Positions 24,000 through 31,721 of a stretch of DNA of 31,864 nucleotides are shown in pieces; the stretch's first letter is position 1; each line of letters starts with the position of its first letter. The position numbers and the translations under genes are program-made. The stretch comes from Dehalococcoidia bacterium UBA7891 (lineage in GTDB: Bacteria > Chloroflexota > Dehalococcoidia > Lucifugimonadales > UBA826): NCBI GenBank assembly GCA_002500485.1, contig DLRJ01000003.1:1-31864 (forward strand). The letters are read 5' to 3'. The notes under the pieces were generated by a model. The model had not been told where the DNA came from. It searched no databases and saw only the letters and a list, made by a program, of their open reading frames with translations.

Positions 24000-24263
24000 G
24001 TGCCAAGCGCAAAAGCTTTTAGGGTTAGTGAAAGAAAGAAGAGTATCAACCAACCCTTAAGATCACGGGCCAGAAATTTGGTTACGAGGACGCGGAGGAT
24101 GATTGCCGATGGGGACATAGAGGGTGCTGAAGTAGCTGCAAAGGGGGCAGTAGTGGCCTTGGATAAAGCTGCTGGGAAGGGTGCGATGCATAGAAATACG
24201 GTGTCTAGAAAGAAATCAAGACTTATCAAGCATCTCAACGATGCTAAGAATAATCAGGAGTAA
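24000..24263 (+). CDS. rpsT: Small ribosomal subunit protein S20
   Basis: Binds 16S rRNA early in 30S assembly. The 87-residue, Lys/Arg/Ala-rich all-helical protein has the typical KSINQPLRSRARNLVTRTRRMI region and the C-terminal GAMHRNTVSRKKSRL motif. It starts with GTG at 24000, behind an AGGAG box about 11 nt upstream, and follows rel by 33 nt in the same direction. rpsP follows only 5 nt after its stop. Length is normal for the family. Confidence 0.93.
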   Translation: MPSAKAFRVSERKKSINQPLRSRARNLVTRTRRMIADGDIEGAEVAAKGAVVALDKAAGKGAMHRNTVSRKKSRLIKHLNDAKNNQE

Positions 24264-24268
24264 CTGTC

Positions 24269-24538
24269 ATGCTTAGAATTAGGCTTAGAAGGACAGGCTC
24301 CAAAAACCAACCAAGTTATCGAATAGTTGTAGCAGATTCTCGCAAGCCGAGAGATGGGCGCTTTGTCGAATACCTGGGGCACTATAATCCCCGTTTTGAT
24401 CCTCCGGAAATGGTTGTTGATACTGAAAAGGCACAGAAATGGATTAGTCAGGGAGCTCAGCCCTCCGATGCCGTAAAAAGAATAATTGAAAAGGTTTCAA
24501 GTGGCAATGGAGAATCAGAAGACGGGGCAGAAGCGTAA
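24269..24538 (+). CDS. rpsP: Small ribosomal subunit protein S16
   Basis: A 30S assembly protein of 89 residues. The N-terminal M-L-R-I-R-L-R-R-T-G-S-K segment, YRIVVADSRKPRDGRFVEYLGHYNP and the later WISQGAQPSDAVKRII are diagnostic of S16. An AGGAG box at the end of rpsT serves as its ribosome binding site. The usual companions khpA and rimM follow, as in many bacteria, but ffh is not upstream; rpsT takes that place. The last residues are acidic, which is common. Confidence 0.95.
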   Translation: MLRIRLRRTGSKNQPSYRIVVADSRKPRDGRFVEYLGHYNPRFDPPEMVVDTEKAQKWISQGAQPSDAVKRIIEKVSSGNGESEDGAEA

Positions 24539-24582
24539 ATTTTCTCGAATGCAATTTAAATTTCTCCCCATTTCTAGTTAAT

Positions 24583-24813
24583 ATGAAAGAACTTATAGAG
24601 TACATAGCTAAATCTATTGTGTCGTATCCAGATGACGTCGTAGTTTCCTCAAGTGAGAAAGATGACGGAGACGTCGCTTATATATTGCAGGTTCATCCTG
24701 ATGACAAAGGTCGAGTGATTGGACGACAAGGTAGAGTAGCCCAATCGATAAGAAGCTTGTTGCGGGTAGCAGCAGTCAAGAACGGATTGCATGTCAGTCT
24801 GGAGATCGAATAA
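24583..24813 (+). CDS. khpA: KH-domain RNA-binding protein KhpA
   Basis: A 76-residue single KH-domain protein. The RNA-binding loop GRVIGRQGRVAQSIRSLL (about 47-64) has the GxxG core (G-R-Q-G). KhpA binds many transcripts, often with KhpB, and is almost always found between rpsP and rimM, as here. There is no clear ribosome binding site before the ATG. It lies 44 nt after rpsP and 81 nt before rimM. Confidence 0.92.
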   Translation: MKELIEYIAKSIVSYPDDVVVSSSEKDDGDVAYILQVHPDDKGRVIGRQGRVAQSIRSLLRVAAVKNGLHVSLEIE

Positions 24814-24894
24814 ACACCTCACGTTCCATGTTCCCCAAAGATCAGTAGAGTTGGGTCACAACACCTTCGAAAATATTCGCATGGTTGGTTTTAT

Positions 24895-25404
24895 ATGGAT
24901 AATGACTTAGTTACAGTCGGGATAATACGGGGTATCCGAGGCCTCCGAGGTCAATTACGAGTCGAGTCTCTATCTGATTTTCCAGAGAGATTTTCAAAAG
25001 GTCAGTTCGTACAACTTGATGATCTACCGAGGATAATAGGTAATGTTTTTAATGATAAAAAAGGATTGATTGTAGAGTTAGCTGGTATAGAAAGCCGAGA
25101 GGCTGCTGAGAAATATATAGGATGTGCATTGAAGATTGACTCTCAAGAATCTGAAGACTTAAATTCAGAAAACACCTATTTCCATCATGAGATTATTGGG
25201 ATGGTAGTTTTGGACCAAAACAATGCGGAATTGGGAGCGGTGACAGAGATTATAGAAACAGGAGCTAATGACGTTTACGTTGTAAGTAACTCAATGGATA
25301 AAGATATTTTAATACCAGCGATTGGCTCAGTTGTGGGTGAGGTATGTGTGAGAGATAAAACAATGAGAATTACTCTCCCTGAGGGCTTAAATACTAGGAG
25401 CTGA
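24895..25404 (+). CDS. rimM: Ribosome maturation factor RimM
   Basis: RimM binds S19 and helps to fold the 3' (head) domain of the 30S subunit; the S19 gene lies at the end of this window. In 169 residues: the N-terminal VGIIRGIRGLRGQLRVESLSDFPERF segment (7-32), IESREAAEKYIGCAL, and a C-terminal PRC-barrel with HEIIGMVV and LIPAIGSVVGEV. The family usually has trmD and rplS next; here the region is followed instead by the promoter of the ribosomal str operon. An inverted repeat 36 nt downstream may end this transcript. Confidence 0.93.
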   Translation: MDNDLVTVGIIRGIRGLRGQLRVESLSDFPERFSKGQFVQLDDLPRIIGNVFNDKKGLIVELAGIESREAAEKYIGCALKIDSQESEDLNSENTYFHHEIIGMVVLDQNNAELGAVTEIIETGANDVYVVSNSMDKDILIPAIGSVVGEVCVRDKTMRITLPEGLNTRS

Positions 25405-25439
25405 ACTTAGAGTTACACGATTCAAGTTATTTGGTATTG

Positions 25440-25478
25440 ATTTACGAACGCACCTCAGACTCTAATTTGTTCGTAAAT
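25440..25478. terminator. Perfect 10-bp inverted repeat between rimM and rpsL (terminator or regulatory element)
   Basis: ATTTACGAAC (25440-25449) and GTTCGTAAAT (25469-25478) are exact inverted repeats around a 19-nt loop, followed by TTT. This could be a weak intrinsic terminator for the rpsT-rimM transcript. It also ends 17 nt before the -35 box of the rpsL promoter, so it may instead be a site for a regulator of that promoter. Confidence 0.45.
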
Positions 25479-25495
25479 TTTAGACTTTGTAATCG

Positions 25496-25524
25496 TTGAC
25501 ACACATTTTGTCCAAAGATATAAT
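25496..25524 (+). promoter_or_regulatory. Perfect consensus promoter of the rpsL (str-S10) operon
   Basis: TTGACA (25496-25501) and TATAAT (25519-25524) match the consensus exactly with the ideal 17-nt spacing. The sequence upstream of the -35 is AT-rich, like an UP element that alphaCTD could contact. Transcription would begin near 25531, leaving a leader of about 64 nt before the rpsL ATG. Confidence 0.8.
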
Positions 25525-25594
25525 TATTCCTTGTCGCCCCTAAAAGCGGTGGCTGTTTTCGGTCAAAAAAAGAGACAAAAAAACAGGAAATTAT

Positions 25595-26011
25595 ATGCCT
25601 ACGGTTAATCAACTTATTAGGAAGAAGAGGCGCAAAAAGGTACGGAAAAATACGGCACCTGCGTTAGATCTCACCTGGAATACTCTGAAGAATAAGGGTA
25701 ACCGAGGGGCACGCTCTCCACATAAACGGGGGGTATGTGTGCAAGTGAGGACTCAGACACCTAAGAAACCGAATTCGGCCCTAAGGAAGGTGGCTCGGGT
25801 AAGACTGACCAACGGAATGGAGGTCACCGCCTATATCCCGGGAGAGGGACATAATTTGCAGGAACACTCCGTTGTTTTGATAAGAGGGGGTAAGGTTCGG
25901 GATTTGCCAGGGGTACGGTATCACGTCGTACGAGGGGTTTTAGACACAGCTGGAGTACAGGATCGGAAGAGAAGTCGTAGTAAGTACGGAACTCGAATAG
26001 AAGAAAATTAA
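25595..26011 (+). CDS. rpsL: Small ribosomal subunit protein S12
   Basis: Part of the decoding centre of the 30S subunit and the classic site of streptomycin resistance. In 138 residues: PTVNQLIRKKRRKK at the N-terminus, TPKKPNSALRKVARVRLTNGMEVTAYIPGEGHNLQEHS in the middle with the normal Lys residues, and GGKVRDLPGVRYHVVRG. An insertion of about 14 residues (roughly 26-40) lies between PAL and the HKRGVC motif compared with the 124-residue E. coli protein; I associate such insertions with Chloroflexi. AGGA precedes the ATG by 8 nt. First gene of the long ribosomal operon. Confidence 0.96.
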   Translation: MPTVNQLIRKKRRKKVRKNTAPALDLTWNTLKNKGNRGARSPHKRGVCVQVRTQTPKKPNSALRKVARVRLTNGMEVTAYIPGEGHNLQEHSVVLIRGGKVRDLPGVRYHVVRGVLDTAGVQDRKRSRSKYGTRIEEN

Positions 26012-26063
26012 GTTGATTGATAGACACTTATCGTAAATTAAGGTATCAGTTCAGAGAAGTTAT

Positions 26064-26534
26064 ATGGCGAGAAGAAGAAGAGCGGAAATAAGAAAGATTT
26101 TGCCGGATCCTAAATATAATAGTGTGGATCTAGCCAAGTTTATAAATAATGTCATGTCCAATGGTAAAAAAACAGTTGCCCAAAAAATTGTTTACTCTGC
26201 CATAGATAATGCAGAGAAAGAGGCAGGCAGATCTGGATTCGAGGTTTTCGAGCAAGCAATTCGAAATGCTACTCCTATGATTGAGGTTCGTTCTAGAAGA
26301 GTTGGGGGAGCCAACTACCAAGTGCCCGCCGAAGTAAGGCCGGCACGGCGTATGGCTTTGGCCATGAGATGGCTTGTTACTGGTGCTAGGCAAAGGTCAG
26401 GTAGGGGAATGTCAGAGAAGTTGTCAGCCGAATTATTGGATGCCTCTAGGGGACAGGGAGCAGCTGTGAGGCGTAAAGAAGAGGTTTTCAGGATGGCGGA
26501 GGCTAACAGGGCCTTTGCGCATTATCGCTGGTGA
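26064..26534 (+). CDS. rpsG: Small ribosomal subunit protein S7
   Basis: Primary 16S rRNA-binding protein that organises the 30S head near the mRNA exit. The 156-residue length is standard. Diagnostic segments: MARRRRAEIRKILPDPKY, LAKFINNVMSNGKKTVAQKIVYSA, the beta-hairpin VRSRRVGGANYQVPAEVRPARRMALAMRWL, and the C-terminal RKEEVFRMAEANRAFAHYRW. In E. coli S7 represses its own operon; whether it does here is unknown. It lies 52 nt after rpsL and 48 nt before fusA. Confidence 0.96.
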   Translation: MARRRRAEIRKILPDPKYNSVDLAKFINNVMSNGKKTVAQKIVYSAIDNAEKEAGRSGFEVFEQAIRNATPMIEVRSRRVGGANYQVPAEVRPARRMALAMRWLVTGARQRSGRGMSEKLSAELLDASRGQGAAVRRKEEVFRMAEANRAFAHYRW

Positions 26535-26582
26535 TCGATTTACTAATCCCTATTGAATAATGCCTAATGAAGGATACAGACA

Positions 26583-28637
26583 GTGGCACAAAAGTCCCTA
26601 AAACAAACTAGAAATATTGGTTTTATTGCCCATATTGACGCAGGTAAAACAACTGTGTCAGAGAGAGTTTTATATTTTTCCGGCCGCATCCACAAATTGG
26701 GTACGGTTGATGACGGAAATACAGCTACAGATTGGATGGACCAAGAAAGAGAGAGGGGAATAACCATAGTTTCTGCCGCTACAGCAACGCAATGGAAAGA
26801 TTGGGATTTAAATATTATTGATACCCCTGGACACGTGGATTTTACCGCTGAAGTAGAAAGGAGCCTTAGGGTTTTGGACGGTGGCATTGTTGTGTTTGAT
26901 TCCGTAGCTGGAGTTCAACCTCAGTCCGAGACTGTGTGGAGACAAGCTGATAAATATCAAGTGCCTCGCATTTGTTTTATAAATAAAATGGATAAGGTGG
27001 GTGGTGATTACTACCACGCGATTAGCACCATAGTGCAGAGGTTAAAGGCGAACCCTGTCCCGATACAGATACCGATGGGAAGTGAGGATCAATTTTATGG
27101 GGTCATTGATCTTGTGGAAGGTAGATCTTTCACATTCGATGATGAGGGCACGATGACGGAAGGTGGAGTCCCAGATGAGTTCGCCGAAGAATTTGAGGTT
27201 AGACGATCAGAAATGATTGAGAAGATAGCAGAACAAGACGATAATCTGCTGGAAAAATTTCTTCTTGAAGAGGATATTTCGGAGGAAGAACTTAAAGCAG
27301 CTATACGGAGTGTAACCATTTCTAACAAGGTTGTTCCTGTTCTTTGTGGAACAGCCCTAAAAAACAAGTGTGTTCAGCCTCTGTTAGATGCAATTGGAGA
27401 ATATTTACCTTCACCTTTGGATGTTCCCCCTGTTGAAGGTGTGAAGCCAGGGACTGATGATGTGATCGCAAGAGACGCCAACAACGATGAACCGTTCTCC
27501 GCGCTTGCTTTCAAAACTGTGACGGACCCCTTTATCGGTAGGCTTGTTTATTTCCGTGTCTATTCCGGTTCAGCTAAGTCAGGGACGAGTGTTTTGAATA
27601 CTGTGACAGGAGACAGGGAGCGGCTCGGCAGAATAGTTAAAATGCACGCAGATCAAAGGGAAGATGTCGAAGAAGTTTTTGCAGGGGAAATTGCTGCAGC
27701 AATTGGTTTGAAAGACACTACGACTGGTGAGACCATCAGCTCGATACAAGACCCAATCTTATTAGAAAAGATTGAATTTCCAGATCCGGTTGTTTCTGTT
27801 GCAATTGAACCCAAAGCTAGGGTAGATCAGGATAAGTTGTCTGATGCATTGGTCAAATTATCTGATGAAGATCCTACTTTCACAATTGTTTATGATGACG
27901 AAACCGGGCAGACCGTTATGTCAGGTATGGGTGAATTGCACCTTGAAATTTTGACTGACCGTATGAAGAGAGAATTTAAAGTCGAAGCCAATGTTGGAAA
28001 ACCTAGAGTTGCATTCAGGGAGACTATTAGAAAAACTACAACTGCTGAAGGAAAATTTGTAAGGCAATCCGGAGGTCATGGTCAGTACGGGCACGTCATC
28101 ATTGAGATGGAGCCACTGGAAAGAGGCGAGGGGATACAGTTTGAAAACCGTATCAGGGGAGGATCTATTCCGACGGAATTTATATCCTCAGTGGAAGATG
28201 GTGTTAGGGGTGCGTTGAAAAATGGGCCTAAGTCGGGATTCCCAGTAATAGATCTTCTAGTCAGGCTTATTGATGGTACTTATCACGATGTTGATTCATC
28301 CAAAGTTTCTTTTGAAATTGCTGGCTCAATGGCGACCAGAACAGCTATTGACAGGTGCGGCCCAGTCGTTTTGGAGCCTGTGATGAAATTGGAAGTTGTT
28401 ACCCCTGAAGATTATTTGGGAGAAGTAATCGGAGACTTGGGTAGGAGAAGGGCTGGGGTGGAGAGTATCGATGCTCAAGGGGACACTCAAATTGTTAAAG
28501 CATCTCTTCCGTTGGCTGAGAGCTTTGGATACGCAAATGATTTACGCTCTATCACTCAAGGAAGGGCAGGGTATTCTATGGAATTCGAAAAATATTTGGA
28601 AGCTCCTGAGTCAGTTGTAGAAGCTCAGGCCACTTAG
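26583..28637 (+). CDS. fusA: Elongation factor G
   Basis: GTPase that moves tRNAs and mRNA through the ribosome after each peptide bond. The 684 residues show all G motifs: AHIDAGKTT (G1, about 15-23), RGITI (G2), DTPGHVDF (G3), NKMD (G4), then domains II-V with RQSGGHGQYGHV in domain IV and the C-terminal LGEVIGDLGRRRAGVE. The region before switch I reads GTVDDGNTATDWMDQERERGITI, slightly different from the GEVHDGAATMDW of model bacteria. It starts with GTG at 26583. It is followed after 12 nt by rpsJ; the usual tuf gene is absent. Confidence 0.95.
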   Translation: MAQKSLKQTRNIGFIAHIDAGKTTVSERVLYFSGRIHKLGTVDDGNTATDWMDQERERGITIVSAATATQWKDWDLNIIDTPGHVDFTAEVERSLRVLDGGIVVFDSVAGVQPQSETVWRQADKYQVPRICFINKMDKVGGDYYHAISTIVQRLKANPVPIQIPMGSEDQFYGVIDLVEGRSFTFDDEGTMTEGGVPDEFAEEFEVRRSEMIEKIAEQDDNLLEKFLLEEDISEEELKAAIRSVTISNKVVPVLCGTALKNKCVQPLLDAIGEYLPSPLDVPPVEGVKPGTDDVIARDANNDEPFSALAFKTVTDPFIGRLVYFRVYSGSAKSGTSVLNTVTGDRERLGRIVKMHADQREDVEEVFAGEIAAAIGLKDTTTGETISSIQDPILLEKIEFPDPVVSVAIEPKARVDQDKLSDALVKLSDEDPTFTIVYDDETGQTVMSGMGELHLEILTDRMKREFKVEANVGKPRVAFRETIRKTTTAEGKFVRQSGGHGQYGHVIIEMEPLERGEGIQFENRIRGGSIPTEFISSVEDGVRGALKNGPKSGFPVIDLLVRLIDGTYHDVDSSKVSFEIAGSMATRTAIDRCGPVVLEPVMKLEVVTPEDYLGEVIGDLGRRRAGVESIDAQGDTQIVKASLPLAESFGYANDLRSITQGRAGYSMEFEKYLEAPESVVEAQAT

Positions 28638-28649
28638 GACATTTAAGAA

Positions 28650-28964
28650 ATGGTACAAAACGCCCAAAAAATCAGAGTTATATTGAAAGCATTTGATCAT
28701 AGAATTTTGGATCAGTCCGCAGGTCAAATAGTTGAAACGGCGGAAAGGACTGGGGCTAGGGTTGCCGGTCCGGTGCCACTACCCACTGCTATTAAACGGT
28801 TTTGTGTGTTACGGGCGCCCCATATTGATAAAGATTCTCGGGAACATTTTGAGATGCGGACCCATAATCGACTTATCGATATACATAACCCTACATCTAA
28901 AACGATAGATTCATTGACTAATTTGGACATGCCTGCTGGTGTGGACATATCAATCAAATTGTAG
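28650..28964 (+). CDS. rpsJ: Small ribosomal subunit protein S10 (NusE)
   Basis: 30S head protein that also acts as NusE, joining NusB and NusG in transcription antitermination. In 104 residues: KIRVILKAFDHRILDQSAGQIVETAERTGARVAGPVPLPT at the N-terminus, the FCVLRAPHIDKDSREHFEMRTHNRLIDI loop region, and the C-terminal DMPAGVDISIKL. The start follows the fusA stop by 12 nt, with an AGGA that overlaps the stop codon. There is no room for an S10 leader of the E. coli type before it. Confidence 0.97.
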   Translation: MVQNAQKIRVILKAFDHRILDQSAGQIVETAERTGARVAGPVPLPTAIKRFCVLRAPHIDKDSREHFEMRTHNRLIDIHNPTSKTIDSLTNLDMPAGVDISIKL

Positions 28965-28974
28965 GTACAGAAAG

Positions 28975-29607
28975 ATGTCAATTGTAGGGATAATAGGTAA
29001 GGTCATTGGGGGAACCCAGTATTTTTATGAGGACGGTACAGCTCACGCAGTTACAGCTATTGAAGCCGGTCCTTGTACCATCACACAGATCAAATCCTTA
29101 AAAAAAGATGGATACCAAAGCGTTCAACTCGGATTTGAGAAAGTTAAAAAGTCAAATAGACCAAAGAAGGGTCATTTGGCGCTGGCAGGTGGTGACCTAT
29201 TCCGGCACCTCAGAGAGACAAAGTCTGAAGACTATGAAAATTTAGAGCTCGGGTCTCAAATTAATGTGGAAATGTTTGAGGTGGGGGAAAAAGTTAACGT
29301 CACAGGGGTTTCAAAGGGAAAAGGTTTTCAGGGGGGCGTCAAAAGATATAACTTTCGAGGAGGACCCAAAACTCACGGTCAGTCTGATAGGCATAGAGCT
29401 CCAGGATCAATTGGGGCTGGGACAACTCCGGGGCGTGTCATTAAAGGAATGAGAATGGCGGGTCGAATGGGTGGAGACAAGGTGACCGTGAAAAATTTGG
29501 ATGTTGTAATGGTAGATGCCGAGAGGAATCTTCTGTTGGTGAAAGGTGCTGTACCGGGGCATCGTAATTCTGTGTTACTTATATCTAAATCGAATACAAA
29601 GAGTTAA
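28975..29607 (+). CDS. rplC: Large ribosomal subunit protein L3
   Basis: One of the first proteins in 50S assembly; its extension reaches the peptidyl transferase centre. With the ATG at 28975 the product is 210 residues, normal for L3. Signs: IIGKVIGGTQYFYEDG at the start, VTGVSKGKGFQGGVKRYNF, and GPKTHGQSDRHRAPGSIGAGTTPGRVIKGMRMAGRMG. An upstream in-frame start at 28939 would add 12 residues lying inside the rpsJ coding region; the L3 family begins at the later ATG, and AGAAAG lies just before it. It follows rpsJ by 10 nt. Confidence 0.95.
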   Translation: MSIVGIIGKVIGGTQYFYEDGTAHAVTAIEAGPCTITQIKSLKKDGYQSVQLGFEKVKKSNRPKKGHLALAGGDLFRHLRETKSEDYENLELGSQINVEMFEVGEKVNVTGVSKGKGFQGGVKRYNFRGGPKTHGQSDRHRAPGSIGAGTTPGRVIKGMRMAGRMGGDKVTVKNLDVVMVDAERNLLLVKGAVPGHRNSVLLISKSNTKS

Positions 29608-29612
29608 AAGTA

Positions 29613-30560
29613 GTGAAACTTCAAATAAAAAATATTCAGGGAGAGAATGCTGGCGATTTGGAAGTTCGTGATGATGTATTTGGGGTGCCGGTTAAATCGG
29701 CTTTGGTTCATCAGGTAATGGTTGGCCAGTTGGCCAACAAGAGGCAAGGCACAGCCAAAACCAAAACTAGATCAGAAGTGTCAGGCGGCGGAGCCAAACC
29801 TCGACCACAAAAAGGCACAGGAAGTTCGCGGCAGGGCTCTACTAGTTCCCCTGTGTGGGTTGGTGGTGGAAGAGCCTTTGGTCCTTCCCCGCGAAGCTAC
29901 AGGAAACGGACTCCGAAGAAGATGAGGCGTTTGGCATTGCTGTCAGTTTTGTCTGATAAGGCCCGCCATTCAGATTTACTTCTTCTTGATTCACTAGAAT
30001 TGAAGGAAGGAAAGACGAAAGAAATTGTGTCGATACTTTCTGATTTGAACATCTCGAAATCAGCTTTGATAGTGACTGATGGACCAAATAAGAAATTGGT
30101 TCAATCAGCAGGAAATGTTGGTGGAGTAAGAACCTTACCAGTGCAAGTACTCAACACATTAGAGTTACTTAATAAAAAGCAATTAATAATTACAGTTGAT
30201 GCAGTAAGAAGGATCGAAGAGTTATGGGGGGGAGTATATAGAGGGGAAAGCCCTTCAAGCGATTCTTCAGGTGAAGAAATTGATGTGGAGAAAGAAGAAG
30301 TTCATCCTGAACCTCCAATTGTCGAAGATCCGGTGGAAGAAGTCGCTGTAGAAGAAGTCAGTATAACTTCGGTAGAAGATCTCAATCTTTCAACCAGAAC
30401 TAGAAATATATTGCTGCAAGCAAGCGTTACAGAAATCAGTGACCTGATCGCTCTATCCAAAGTGGAACTTATGGCTATACAAAGTTTTGGAGAGAAGTCT
30501 TATCTGGAAGTTCGGGAACAGCTGCAAAATATAAAGTTACTGCCCTCAGACTGGGAATAA
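29613..30560 (+). CDS. rplD: Large ribosomal subunit protein L4 with C-terminal RNA polymerase alphaCTD-like domain
   Basis: Residues 1-205 are a normal L4: a 50S protein whose long loop lines the exit tunnel, with GTAKTKTRSEVSGGGAKPRPQKGTG (46-70) and GGRAFGPSPRSYRKRTPKKMRRLAL. L4 usually ends here. The frame continues for 110 residues: an acidic Ser/Glu/Pro/Val-rich linker (about 210-250), then a domain (about 251-310) that aligns with the C-terminal domain of RNA polymerase alpha. In E. coli alpha numbering, R265, N268, G296, K298, S299 and E302 correspond to R262, N265, G293, K295, S296 and E299. The frame is open throughout with no stop, so it is a genuine fusion, not two genes. It starts with GTG at 29613, 5 nt after rplC. 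L4 of E. coli regulates transcription termination of its own operon; a regulatory role for this fusion is an inference. Confidence 0.93.
   Translation: MKLQIKNIQGENAGDLEVRDDVFGVPVKSALVHQVMVGQLANKRQGTAKTKTRSEVSGGGAKPRPQKGTGSSRQGSTSSPVWVGGGRAFGPSPRSYRKRTPKKMRRLALLSVLSDKARHSDLLLLDSLELKEGKTKEIVSILSDLNISKSALIVTDGPNKKLVQSAGNVGGVRTLPVQVLNTLELLNKKQLIITVDAVRRIEELWGGVYRGESPSSDSSGEEIDVEKEEVHPEPPIVEDPVEEVAVEEVSITSVEDLNLSTRTRNILLQASVTEISDLIALSKVELMAIQSFGEKSYLEVREQLQNIKLLPSDWE
30363..30557 (+). other. alphaCTD-like domain at the C-terminus of L4
   Basis: This part of rplD encodes residues 251-315. It begins S-V-E-D-L-N-L-S-T-R, matching the S/P-V-D-D-L-E-L-T-V-R of alpha, keeps D-L-I in the third helix, and has SFGEKSYLEVREQL where alpha has NLGKKSLTEIKDVL. 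These helix-hairpin-helix elements form the DNA minor-groove surface in alpha. The final LPSDWE resembles the Trp-containing tail after alphaCTD. Confidence 0.85.
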
Positions 30561-30573
30561 AAGGTAAGCAGAG

Positions 30574-30867
30574 ATGAGTAAGCACCATAAATACGCGATT
30601 CTAAAACGACCCTTGATTACTGAAAAATCTACACTGATGCAGGAAGATGGTCGTTATGTATTCGAGGTCGCCAAAACTGCTACTAAACTGGAAGTCAAAG
30701 AGGCAGTCCAGGAAGTTTTCGGAGTCACGGTAATTAACGTCAACACCATGAACGTGAAAGGAAAAATGAAACGCTTTGGTCCCAAATTCTCCCAAAAACG
30801 CTCCTGGAAAAAGGCGATTGTTTCTGTGGCCCCTGGGGATTCCATAACTTTGTTTGAGGGAGTTTAA
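30574..30867 (+). CDS. rplW: Large ribosomal subunit protein L23
   Basis: Sits at the polypeptide exit of the 50S subunit and docks trigger factor and SRP. The 97-residue protein has the standard ILKRPLITEKSTLMQEDGRYVFEVAKTATKLEVKEAVQEVFGV N-terminal region, NTMNVKGKMKRFG, and a basic KRSWKKAIVSV strand. AAAGG lies before the ATG. Its stop codon overlaps the rplB start by one base. Confidence 0.97.
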   Translation: MSKHHKYAILKRPLITEKSTLMQEDGRYVFEVAKTATKLEVKEAVQEVFGVTVINVNTMNVKGKMKRFGPKFSQKRSWKKAIVSVAPGDSITLFEGV

Positions 30868-31700
30868 TGCCACTAAAAACTAGAAAACCAACAACCCCGG
30901 GCCAAAGGGGGTTAGTACTCCAGAGTACTGACGATATAACGGAAAGAAAGCCGCGAAAAAACTTAGTTAGACCTTTAAAGAAAACAGGTGGAAGAAATTC
31001 CAGCGGACGTGTAACAGTAAGACATCGTGGTGGTGGTCATAAAAGACGGTATAGGGTGATTGATTTTAAAAGAGATAATTATGGTGTGCCGGGGACCGTT
31101 GAGACTATTGAATACGATCCTAACCGTTCCTGCCGAATAGCGCTTATTAAATTTGAGAACGGTGATTGGCGATATATTTTGGCCCCAAATGAAATTCACG
31201 TAGGAGACCCAGTTAGGTCTGGTGATGATGCTGATATTCGCCCAGGCCATGCATTGCCATTAGAAAAAATACCTTCAGGAACCTTGGTACACAATGTCGA
31301 ATTGACCAAAGGGAAAGGCGGGCAGATTGTGAGAAGTGCGGGTGGCTATGCACAGGTATTGGCTAGTGAGGGGAAGTACACCTTACTGCGATTACCGTCC
31401 GGAGAGATGAGAAATGTTTTAAGTGCGTGCATGGCAACGGTTGGTCAATTGAGTGCCCTAGACAAGAAAAATGTGAAACTTGGGAAAGCTGGCAGGAAGA
31501 GGAACTTGGGTAGAAGGCCAGAGGTGCGAGGGGTTGCAATGGCTCCAAACGCTCATCCACACGGGGGCGGTGAAGGTAGGTCTCCGATAGGTATGCCTGG
31601 GCCAAAAACCCCATGGGGTAAACCTGCGCTTGGATACCGGACTAGGAAAAAGAAAAAGAATTCCAGCAAATTCATAGTAAGAAGAAGATATGACAGGTAA
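30867..31700 (+). CDS. rplB: Large ribosomal subunit protein L2
   Basis: Core 50S protein needed for subunit association and peptidyl transfer. The 277-residue length is normal. Signs: the N-terminal KTRKPTTPGQRG, GRNSSGRVTVRHRGGGHKRRYRVIDFKR, AGGYAQVLASEGKYTLLRLPSGEMR, and the C-terminal RGVAMAPNAHPHGGGEGRSPIGMPGPKTPWGKPALGYRTRKKK, which includes the conserved His near the active centre. The start overlaps the rplW stop (TAATG). rpsS follows 21 nt after its stop. Confidence 0.97.
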   Translation: MPLKTRKPTTPGQRGLVLQSTDDITERKPRKNLVRPLKKTGGRNSSGRVTVRHRGGGHKRRYRVIDFKRDNYGVPGTVETIEYDPNRSCRIALIKFENGDWRYILAPNEIHVGDPVRSGDDADIRPGHALPLEKIPSGTLVHNVELTKGKGGQIVRSAGGYAQVLASEGKYTLLRLPSGEMRNVLSACMATVGQLSALDKKNVKLGKAGRKRNLGRRPEVRGVAMAPNAHPHGGGEGRSPIGMPGPKTPWGKPALGYRTRKKKKNSSKFIVRRRYDR

Positions 31701-31721
31701 ATTATCGAGAGGTGTAGCTAA

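Noticed and set aside
28939..28974. Twelve extra N-terminal residues for L3
   Set aside because: They lie within the rpsJ coding region, and the L3 family starts at the ATG at 28975.
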